A DNA stretch of 64,000 bases, taken from the NCBI RefSeq assembly GCF_047511655.1, contig NC_133401.1, positions 16,242,501 to 16,306,500 of the forward strand, written 5' to 3'. Under the pieces are notes generated by a model. That model had not been told where the DNA came from, ran no database searches, and saw only the letters and a list, made by a program, of their open reading frames with translations. Numbering within the stretch: position 1 is the stretch's first letter; every line of letters starts with the position of its first letter. Positions 13,201-22,500 of this stretch are shown here, piece by piece. The position numbers were made by a program, and so were the translations under genes. The DNA is from Castor canadensis (Eukaryota > Chordata > Mammalia > Rodentia > Castoridae).

Positions 13201-13974
13201 TCATTGTCCCCACCCCACCCCAGCAGGGACACCTGCAGTCACCACAGGAGACTAAGCCTCCCCCTCTCCCCTCCTCATTCAGACACACTTGGGTAGAGGC
13301 TCCCCACCTCCCCTGCCTCCTCCCACACTGTTCCCCCATGGAGCTTTGGGGAAGCCTCCCCTGCTCCCATCTCCAGTGTAGACGCACACCTTTCGCCCCC
13401 CCTTACCCCTGCCCAGGGCCTGTGCCACACCCCGAGGACCCCACCATGCCTCTATAGGGGTCCTGCACAGTGGTGGGCACCTGTGCTCCCAGATGCTCAG
13501 CAGGAGGACCACTAGCTCAGGAGTTCAAGGCCATCCTAGGCTACATAGTGAGACCCTGTCTCAAAAAAAAAAAAAGCCGGGTGCCGGAGGCTCACGCCTG
13601 TAATCCTAACTACTCAGGAGGCAGAGATCAGGACGACAGCAGTTCGAAATCAACCCAGGCAAATAGTTCATGAGACCCTATTCAGAAAAAACCCATCACA
13701 AAAAAAAGGGAGTGGCTCAAGGTGAAGGCCCTGAGTTCAAGGCCCAGTACTGCAGGGAAAAAAAAACAAAAACAAAAACAACCCACCTCAGGGGGTACTG
13801 GTGACTTTTCTCCCTGAGGCCTGCAGTTCCCCTCGTCCACCATCATTCAGCACCACCCCTGGCCCTGCAAACTGAGCCCTTACCTTTTTGGTGCCCCAAC
13901 TCAGGATCCAAGAAGTAGCGCTCGGTGGGGCTCCGGGCACTCTTGGTGAAGTGGACGTTGTAGTGCTTCTGCAT
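7210..13974 (-). CDS. NKPD1: NKPD1, KAP-family P-loop domain protein
   Basis: Four coding exons on the minus strand: 13884-13974 (ATG at 13972-13974, MQKHYNVHFTKSARSP), 12765 down to about 12109, 10120-10251, and 7210-9011 (stop TGA at 7210-7212). Phases join throughout; with the 12109 boundary the protein has 893 residues. The third exon holds the P-loop position, GFYAPFGCRLHMMLDKI. The last exon has the KAP signature FIRFSAWQYAGTDKLWAGL, two hydrophobic membrane segments (about nt 8580-8652 and 8465-8560), then the Walker-B-like region VVLEVTGLDTCYPERVV, and ends in a seven-His run. KAP proteins are membrane-inserted P-loop NTPases, but here the Walker lysine is absent (GCRLH where GxGKS is expected) and the acidic pair before LD is TG. 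I infer a nucleotide-binding-deficient protein. The function of NKPD1 is poorly known. The donor of exon 2 is uncertain. Confidence 0.88.
7251..7273 (-). repeat. NKPD1: Trinucleotide run coding poly-His in NKPD1
   Basis: GTG repeats on the + strand encode seven consecutive histidines near the NKPD1 C-terminus. Confidence 0.85.
9012..10119 (-). other. NKPD1: NKPD1 intron 3
   Basis: Bounded by GTGAGT at the exon ending at 10120 and an AG at 9012-9013. No repeat or further exon is recognised in it; the open frames running into it from the last exon are intronic read-through. Confidence 0.8.
10944..11140 (+). repeat. Composite B1-ID SINE
   Basis: B1-like part with TATAATCCTAGCTACGCAGG joined to a tRNA-like tail ending in AGTTCAAATCCCAGTGCC and A-rich sequence. 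Confidence 0.85.
11310..11400 (+). repeat. MIR-like fragment
   Basis: Resembles the MIR core (TGACTTCACCTCCCTCAGCC, then TGTGAAATGGACAT). Old and diverged. Confidence 0.45.
12109..12765 (-). CDS. NKPD1: NKPD1 exon 2: Gln/Pro-rich N-terminal region (donor uncertain)
   Basis: The acceptor is clear: a polypyrimidine tract then CAG just above 12765. Joined to exon 1 in phase 1, it reads GCCHQWRQDPKAPRAHG, then a seven-Gln run encoded by CAG repeats (about 12599-12621), a PPPPNP stretch and Ala/Pro/Thr-rich sequence. The next exon needs one carried base. Donors in the right phase would end this exon at 12109 (giving LPLSPL-DILTEDD), 12331 or 12358; all are weak GT sites. I chose 12109 for the smooth protein join. 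Total protein length would be 893, 819 or 810 residues respectively. Confidence 0.55.
12599..12621 (-). repeat. NKPD1: CAG repeat coding poly-Gln in NKPD1
   Basis: Seven CAG codons on the minus strand; a second, shorter CAG run (five Gln) is in the last exon near 7738-7752. Confidence 0.85.
12766..13883 (-). other. NKPD1: NKPD1 intron 1 with two SINEs
   Basis: Begins with GTAAGG after the exon 1 end at 13884. Holds a B1-like monomer (about 13462-13575) directly followed by a composite SINE (13576-13781); the rest is unique sequence. Confidence 0.75.
13462..13781 (+). repeat. B1-like monomer followed by composite B1-ID SINE
   Basis: Two insertions in tandem. The first ends in an A-run at 13563-13575; the second starts GCCGGGTGCCGGAGGCTCAC and ends after CCCAGTACTGCAGGG and an A-rich tail. 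Confidence 0.85.
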
Positions 13975-14626
13975 GGCGGGCCGTGATGTCGAGGGCCTGC
14001 CCCTGAGCAGGAGGGTCACAGCAGATTCAGTGCCCAGCCCCCCGGGACATGGGTTAGAGAGCTGAGGTCGGGGTCCCTGCCCTGCCCTAGGATGGCCCCA
14101 GGTGAACTTGGACAGGTGAGAGGTCCTCTCCTGATGCTGGGTCTTGATGTCACCAGGCTGTGCACAGTAAGTGTTCCCCAAGTAAAAGCCAGAGGTCAGC
14201 ACAGCCACAGGAAGGAGGATGGGCGTGGGGTGGGGGTGGCTTAGGGGCTGGATGGGGGCTGAGTGGATGTGGGCCAAGGACAAGGAGCCAGTGGGCTGAG
14301 GAGCGTCAGGGAGAATGGTTGGGGGGCTGGGAAGGCTGATGTAATCTGAGCTTGGGGGCGACTGAAACATCAGAGCCAGGCAGACCTCGGGCTGAATGAG
14401 GGCGCGGAGGCAGGAGAGACCTGGGGAGCCGTGAGATTTGGTGGGCATACTCGGGCAAGGTGGGGCATATGGGGTTCGGTGAGAAGCCGAACCTGGGGAA
14501 GGAAGCTGCGTGGCTGGCGGCAACAGGTGAAGGTGGGAGGGAAGGAGGAAGTGGGGTGGTGAGGGTTGGGGGCCAGGTGCGGGGCGCTGCCCGCTGCCTC
14601 CCCCAGCCCCGGGCCCTGATCCGTAC

Positions 14627-14770
14627 CTGGCGGCGGCCTCGCGGCCCCAGCTCCCTACCCGCAGCCCCGAGCTGCCGGGCCAGCCCCGCGACTGTCAGCG
14701 CAGGCCCAACAGGTGCCCTGTGCCGCCCGCCTGACCGGTTTGCCCGCCTGTCCCCGCCCCCTCCTGGCAG
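14627..14770 (-). promoter_or_regulatory. NKPD1: Candidate NKPD1 5' non-coding exon and CpG-rich promoter
   Basis: A CpG-rich block upstream of the NKPD1 start contains a strong minus-strand donor (GCCGCCAG followed by GTACGG, exon side ending at 14627). It could splice to an acceptor just upstream of the ATG exon near 14004. The transcription start cannot be placed from sequence alone. Confidence 0.4.
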
Positions 14771-14964
14771 CTGCCTGGCTCGGTGCTCTCTAGGACTGGG
14801 TGCCCCAACATGGCCACACGTACCCCAGGACAGTGATGGACTTGGAGCCCACTGCACTCCTCACACATGGTCACTGGGTCTGTCCCCAGTGACAGGTCCT
14901 CCTGCCGTGGGGACAGGAGGTGGGATGTGGAGGAAGAGTGCAGAAGAGGACACGATCCAGTCCA

Positions 14965-15095
14965 GTGGCTGGTTCCTCTGCTACCCAGCTGTGTGACCTT
15001 AGGCAAGTGACTTCACTCCTCTGGGCCTTGGCTTCCTCATTGCTGAGAGGGCCAGGTTGGCACCTGCCTCTTCGGGTTGTCAGGAGGGACCAGGT
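14965..15095 (+). repeat. MIR element
   Basis: Clear MIR core: CCAGCTGTGTGACCTTAGGC followed by GTGACTTCACTCCTCTGGGC. Confidence 0.75.
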
Positions 15096-15224
15096 AAGAG
15101 TCCACCCAGCTCAGGGCCTGGCCTTAGCAATAGCAGCCGCTGACCCATTTACCAGGTACGGCTGGGGATGCTTCACATATCACCATGGCAACAGCACCCA
15201 CATGGGCCTGCTCACTCGGTGACC

Positions 15225-15310
15225 TCCACTCTCACCCCGCCCAAGGGGCTACAGTGCTGTCCACTTCATAAACGAGGAAACTGAGGCCAAGATTGGGGAC
15301 TTGAAAGCAG
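15225..15310 (-). repeat. MIR-like fragment
   Basis: CTTCATAAACGAGGAAACTG is the reverse complement of the conserved MIR 3' core. Confidence 0.5.
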
Positions 15311-15437
15311 GGCTTCTGTCTGGCCAGGGTCTTCTCCTCATGGTGACTGGTGTGCCAGGATAGGTAAGTCGTCTGATGCCCAGGTCCTCTTCCGTCCGCA
15401 GGAGCAGCTCTGTCTCTCCTGCCCTCAGCCTTCAAAC

Positions 15438-15637
15438 TTTTTTTTTTTTCTTTTTTGTGGCACTGGGGTTTGAACTCAGGGTCTACACCTTGAGACACTC
15501 GGCCAGCCCTTTTTTTGTGATGTGTATTTTCAAGATAGGGTCTCAAGAACTGTTTGCCTGGGCTGGCTTCAAACTGCAATCCTGATCTCTGCCTCCTGAG
15601 TAGCTAGGATTACAGGTGTGAGCCACCAGCACCCGGC
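15438..15637 (-). repeat. Composite B1-ID SINE
   Basis: Poly-T then GTGGCACTGGGGTTTGAACT (reverse of the tRNA-like tail), followed by the reverse B1 part ending GAGCCACCAGCACCCGGC. Confidence 0.9.
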
Positions 15638-16407
15638 TCCTTCAAGCCCATTCTTTTGGGAAGTCTCCTCCCCAGCCCCTCACTCTGAAGGCACCCAGCT
15701 TCATGGAGGCAGGGGCAGTGCAGGTAAGCATGCAATGTGTGCAGGTGGACCCTCGGGGCCACTGAGTTCAAACACAGAAGGGGCAAGGTGGTGGGTAGGC
15801 AGAGGTCCCGAGGGCTGTTGGCTACAGATGGGGAAGCAGGTTTGGGGAGCGGGCCAGGTAGGGAACAGCATGTGCAAAGGGGACAAAAGCAGATCTGGGG
15901 ACACAAAGCTCAGCCGTGGGGCAGGAGAGGGGCAGGAAGTGGGACATCTGGCCACACTTCAGAGACCCTTCCTGTAGCACTGGGGTCTCACCCCACCTTG
16001 GCCGAGGCACTGCATCAGGCAGTGGACAGCAGAGTCGGCTGAATGAAGGCGACAGTGAGGGCAGAGAAGCCAGCCCCAGCCAGGGATGGGGCAGCTGTCC
16101 TGGGTATGACTCAGTGCACATGGAGGGTGTTAGACCTCTCTGTCCCCCAGACCTGTTCCTGCCTACACTCTGGGTACCCCAGTCCTGGTCCTCGGGGAAG
16201 GGCTGTGTTCAGTGCCCCACCAAGGCAGAGGGCAGCTCCAGACTTGGTGACAAGCAGAGACCCAGCAAGCCTGGGGGGTGGTGGAGGAACGAGGAACCAG
16301 GACCAGATGTAAAGCCCAAGAACTCAGGTCACCAGCGGGGGGCAGAGGGACCCCTGACTGCCGCTGTACAGATGGCTCACTGCCACTGTTATCCCATACA
16401 CAGAACC

Positions 16408-16413
16408 TTTATT
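16408..16413 (-). promoter_or_regulatory. TRAPPC6A: Poly(A) signal of TRAPPC6A
   Basis: TTTATT on + reads AATAAA on minus, about 175 bases after the TRAPPC6A stop. Confidence 0.85.
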
Positions 16414-16584
16414 GAATGACAAGTCCCAGGTCCCTCCAACCAGTCCTGACTGTGTGGGACCACCTTGCTCCCAGATCCCCCACTTCCCTTTGGTACCCTC
16501 GTCTTGGGCACATGGGGCCCCCAGAGCCTGGGGAGCGCCAGCCTCAAGACCGCCTCCCAAGGTTGGGCAGGGGTGGCCAGGTCC

Positions 16585-19500
16585 TCAGGACTTCAGAATC
16601 ACCACCTGGAACCTGCCTGGAAGAGAAGGAATGGTGCCTTTAGCTGGAGGCTGGGATGTGGGAAAGAGACAGAAAGCAGATGTTCACCCCTGCCCTTCCC
16701 CGATGGCCTTGGTGGCCCAGCCACACCTCAGGCTGCCAGGTGAGTGGGTCAAAGGGGGATGCTGCCCTGCCCACGTGGCCGGCACTCCAGGGCTGTGTGG
16801 GAGGCCAGGGGCAGGCAGGCCAAGCACGCAGGACAGGAGGCTGGGAAGGGCCCGGCCTGGGCTTCTTGGCATTGCTACTCGGGCCGTCACCCAGCCCAGG
16901 TCCCCCCACTGACCGAGGGAACAGGAAGGTGTCAGAGAGGGGCCACACATTCCCACTCCTTTGAAACCGACCAGTACGTCTATTATGTCCCCCGGGTTCT
17001 GTGCTGGGAAGAAACGCTTGAAATTATGGCTGTCCCAGAGCCGGGAGCAGAGACGGGCCCATACTGGCCGTGTGGCCTGAGAAAGTAATATAAACTCTGG
17101 GCCTTAACTCCCACATCTGTCCCGTGGGCTCAGCAGCCTGGGGTCGCCTCCCTGGCATCCATATGGGAGCAGGGCCAGTGACACCCTGGAACCAGCACTC
17201 AAGGCATAAGAAGACCCCCCCTCCCGCCAGTGACTCACAGGCAGGCAGGGCCGTCACGGAGGCAGTGACCAAGCTCTGGAAGCCCAGGGTATGGAGGGTG
17301 CCACACAGAAGGCCGCAGGTGAAGGCCAGGAACTGAGGTGGGGGACACAGAGCACTGTGGGAGGAGGGGAAGCCAGCACCCAGGTCCCATCCCCGGAACC
17401 TGGGGAGAGGCCTACCCTGGGGTGGGCCAGGCAGGTGGGAACCAAAGGGGACACTCCCAGCCCCTCTCACCTTGGGTGCTTCCTCTACGTATTGCAGGCC
17501 CGAGGCCATGGGGACCAAAAGGGGGAAGCTGTTGTCCTGTAAGACGTAGGTCCCCTGGGAGCAGAGGAGAGCCATGGGGGTGGGCCATCACCCGGGGAGT
17601 GGGGAAGCCAGGACCCTGTCCCATTGGGCTGAGGTCTGGAAGGACCCCCCCCCCACAGCACCCTATGATCAGGCCCATCCTTCAGAGTTAGCCCTGGCGT
17701 TCACCCCCCAGGGAGCACTTGCCCTACCCAGCTGGCTGTGTGGCTTCCGGGAGAAGCTGGGGACCTGGCCCATGAAGCGACCACAGCGTGGGTGTTCAAT
17801 GGGAACAGGGACTAGTGTGAGACAAGCGGCGTCACGCCACGGCCTGAAGCTGCCAGCCACACTTCCGCCTGCTCTGGGGCTCACTCCTGGGAGGCTGCTG
17901 CATGTTCTGAACTGCAGTCCTGGCTTCCCTTAGAGGACTGTGCAGAGGCCACGGCTGCAGCCTCCCTGCGTGGGGTCTCCACCTGGTGATTGGTACGGAG
18001 CCCATCCATCTGCTTTTGGAACACGGCCACCCACAGGTCCTTGCACAGAAACTTGAGGACATCCAGCTCCTCCCTGAAGGACAGGGTCTCCCGGGGCAGC
18101 CTGGTGGGGGGGGGGGCGATGGGCGGGGGGGAGATCTGTACATGGAGCCATGTCACCTTCCCCACCCAGCAAGGGACCCGCCCCAGGCCCTGCCCACCCT
18201 CCCAGCCAGAGCGGGGAGGCAGCTCTCACCTCTCGCCCAGAGCCTGGCCCACACGGAAGCCCATGCCCTCCAGGACCGACAGGCTCATCTTGGGTCCCTA
18301 GAAGGCCACCAAAGAGAGGCTCAGAGAGCTTCTAGGGATGGTAGCTGCAAGGGAGCCCTAAGAGCAGGGGACCTGTAATCCAGGACAGAGCAAGTGAGGA
18401 GAGGAGAGGCCTCCTGCCCAGCCAGGCAGGAGCGGATGGAAGACTTCAGAGCGGGTGGCCGGCCCATCCCCTCCTGCTTTGCAGACCACTCCTCTGGCTC
18501 TGTGTCTCCGGGGGCTCACACGTACCACAAGCCCTGGAAGTGAGTTCTTTCGATCTCCTGAAACGATCCCCAGGTCAAGTGGCAAGAATCCAGGCTGGGC
18601 CACTGGAAGGGTGGCCATGAAAGTCACCATCAAGTCTGAAAGTCAGCCACAACCCCCAGGAGGCCACAAGGGGTCGAGGGAGATGTGCGCTTGGGTGCTC
18701 AGGAAGGCAAGAGCAGCCTGGCAGTGCCACGTGGTATCCAGGGGCAGCGAGGATCCCATGTTGGGCCAGGGCTGAGATGGAAGGGCCCAGGGAGGGGACA
18801 GCATGTTTGAAGTTTTTGTCTTCCTGGAATTAAACCCGGGGTCTCTCACATGGGAGACAAGGGTTTTACTACGTAATCCATGCACCCAGCCCTTCGGTTT
18901 TTATTTTGTTCTTGAGATAGCTGTCACTAACTCTGCTGGGCTGGCCTCAAACTCTTGATTCCCCTGCCTTCGCCTCCTGAGTAGCTGCAGTTACAGGTAC
19001 GCACCACCACACCCGGCTTGTATGTGTTTCTTTACTTGAGAGACTTGGACAGAGCGGAGTGACAAAAGGCCCAGTCTGGGGACATCCAGAGTCCCAGAAC
19101 GAATCATGGTGGGGGTGCCATGCTTGGAGAGAACCCACCAGACCAGAAGGGGACAAGCAGAGGACAGGCTGGGAGGAATTGTTCCCTCTGTTGGGCTCCA
19201 CCACAGATAACTGCAGTCACCAGGCCCTTTCCTGCCCTCAGCCATCAACGAGCCACCACCCACCCTTGGGAGACGAGGCAGGCTCCTTCCTGTGTGTGCA
19301 TGGGCACGGGATGCTCTGCTTCCTAGCCATGGGGAGGATTCCCAGCCTCCCCAGCCCCAGCACACAGCCTCATCCCTCAAGCTAGGTGACAGATGAAGCC
19401 CTGGCTGACCTGGGATAAAGCCCTTGGCTGCAGGAAAACCCCACAAAGGAAGGGGTTTTGGGGCTCCACATCTCAGCACCTAATGCAGCCTTGGCTGTCA

Positions 19501-22500
19501 CTAAGCTGGGACTACCTGGTGGCCACTTCTCCTAGGTGATGTCCCAGGAGCAGGTCTGCTGTGCCTAGCGAGGTGACAGGCACCTGGACGTGGCTGAGAG
19601 AGCAGGGCAGGGCCAAGCCCAGGTGGTAGCCAGGATGGCAGCCCAGGGTCAGCCAGCCGGACAAGGAGTGGGAAAGGGAGCCAGAAGGATTAGCGGCAAG
19701 TTCACGTTTTCCTGTAGTGAACTTCAGATCACCTGGGTTTGAATCCTGGCTCTACCATTTACTGCACGCAAGCCCGGGGCAGGTTATCCAGTGACCCCGT
19801 GCCTCAGTTAACCCACGTGTGCAATGGAGTTTGTGGCACTACCTTCTCACAGTGGTGGTGTGACAGGCACAAGGTGACTGTCTGAAGCACATCTGTTGTC
19901 ACTGCTGGTCCCACTGTGCCTGGCCCTCAACAGGGGCCAATGAAATACCTGCTGAAAGGAAAATGCTAAGGCAGAAAGGGTACAGAGGACGATGGAGAGA
20001 GGAAGGAGAAGAGGAAGTGGGGGGAAGGGGCAGAGAACCAGCAGGTGACAAGGAGGAAAGGGTGGGGGAGGTAAGGACAGGCCTCCACCTGCCACTATCA
20101 CAGTCACCTCCCTTAGCCTGGGAGTCTTGAGTCCACAGAAGGAAAACTTGAACTAGCCTGCAAGTCCCTGGAAGGGCTCTGGGGCCTGGGATTTGTGATT
20201 TTCCCGGGACAGGCAGGGCTCTCCCATACACGTGAGCAGGCCGGGCCTGGCCCAGACACAATGCCTTTCTGGGATTGCCCACCCGGTTCCCAATCACCAA
20301 GGGTAAGGAAAGGAAAGGAAAGTGTGAGCAAGGTGGGGACAATGGCAGCCACCAAACTTGTCAGGAGCCAGTGGGGAAAACAGATCTGTGCCGCCCAGGT
20401 GCCCAAGTTCTCATTTTGCCCCTAACTGTGCCTGTGGCACTTCCGAAAGGCCCTTCCTCTCCCAAGCCCCAGCACCTCTTCTATATAGAACTTCTGAAGA
20501 GCCGGGTATGGTGGCCACACCTGTAATCCCAGCATTTAGGAAGCTGAGGCAGGAAGATTGTGAGTTCAAGGCCAGCCTGGGCTACACAATGAGACCCTGT
20601 CTCAAAATAAATAAATAAATAAATAAACCAGGACAATGAGGTCCACGCTGGAGAGTTGTTCTGAGGGCTAAGTCAGGTAAAACTATGTCTTTGGTTATTG
20701 GCTCCAGGATCCCACAGATAAAAATCCAAGGATGCTGGAATCTTTTTGCATATAACCTACTTGTATCCTCCCACGGCCTTAGCTCTTCTTTTGGGGGGTC
20801 TAAGCATGGCACCTGGGCCCTTGCTCACGCTAGGCAAGTGCTCTACCACAGAGCCACGTCCCCAGCCCTCCCACAGACAGTGGCTCATCTCTAGGTGGAT
20901 GTAATGTAAAAGACTGGTGACACAGCATATTACATAGCACTCACAGAGTGTTAAATACCATGACATTTACAGTGTGATGACATGTAAGTACTTGTTATGC
21001 TGTATAGCTCAGGAACTAAAGGCAAGGGGAAAAAAGTCTGAGCCAGGCGGGGTGGCTCATGCCTGTAATCCCAGCTTCTTGAGAGGTAGAGGTTGGAAGG
21101 ATTGTAGTTCAAGGCCAGCCTGGGCAAAAGTTAGCAAGAGGCTATGTCAAAAATAAACCAGGTATGGTGACACAGCCTTTAGTACCAGCTACTGAGCAGG
21201 TGGGGCAGGTAGGAGCACCGTGGTCTGAGGCCTGCCTGAGCAAATGTGCCAGACTGTGTCTAGAAAAACAGGAAAAGGGCTGGTGGAGTGGCTCAATTGG
21301 TAGGGCGCCTGCCTGGCAACCATGAGGCCCTGAGTTAAAGCCCCAATACTGGGAAAAAAAAAAAAAAGCCAGGTGTTATGTGGTACAGCAGTGTGGTTAG
21401 GATTTTAGAGGCCAGCCTGGGCAAAAGTGAGAGACCCTGTCTGAAAAATAAACAAGCAAAAAGGGCTGGTGAAGTGGCTCAAGTGGTAGAGCACCTGCTT
21501 AGCAAGAGCAGGGCTCTGAGTTCAAACCCCAGTGCTGCCAAAAAAAAACCCCAAAAAAATCCCACATACTGGACCTTAAAGGAAAACATGTCAAAGAGTC
21601 ACTAACAGCACCAAATGTGTTCCTGTAAAATAACAGTAAAAAGTGACACACTCTCTGGTCTGGCCCCTAACTGTTTGAAGTCACAGGGTATAAGGACAGG
21701 AATCATTAGGTAAGACAGGAGGAGTCCAGTCACAGTCTGCAGACCACACCTCAAGAAGGCCTCCATGGCCACTAAAGAACGAGTCTTTCCCGCTCACGCT
21801 CCACCCTCGACAGTGCGGACAGTGTGCTTTCTTTGCTAATAAACCTGCTTAATTCTCACGGCTAACTCGTCCTTCCATTCCTTTCTGCAGTGAAGTCAAG
21901 AAGTCTTTCCCAGCCTGAGTCTAGGTCCCCCTCTTGTCTCTAGGACTCACCTTGTCACAGGAGTTATTCCAGGTTACAATATGTATTGTAACAATACATA
22001 TTGAAACAATACAATATGTAACAATACATATTGCAACCTGGAATAACCTCCCTGCCCCACCCTCACAGCACCAGGTAGGGATGTCCACACTGAGTTCCCA
22101 CCGTGTGCCAGGGCGCACAGTGATGACTGGCACAGATCTGGTCTCAGCTCATATGGGCATGCAGTCTGGCAAGCAGAGACAGATGTAAATCAAAAAATCT
22201 TAGCCAGGCGCCAGTGGCTGTCACCTGTATAATCCTAGCTGCCCAGGAGGCAAAGATCAGGAGGATCTCGGTTCGAAGCCAGCCTGGGCTGACCTTATCT
22301 TGAAAAAAAACTAACACAAAAAAGGGCTGGTGGAGTGGCTCAAGGTATAGGCCCTGAATGGAAAGCCCGGTACCACACACACACACACACACACACAAAA
22401 TAATAATAATTCAGATACACCCTGTTGTGATGAGGGCTAAGTGTAGGGGGAGTGAGGAGGAGGCTGCGGGAACAGATGCAGGAGACCCAGATTTTCCTGG

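Larger units (their letters stand above)
14771..16390. other. Intergenic region between NKPD1 and TRAPPC6A
   Basis: Holds two MIR-like fragments and one composite SINE; the remainder is unique sequence without a supported gene. Confidence 0.6.
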
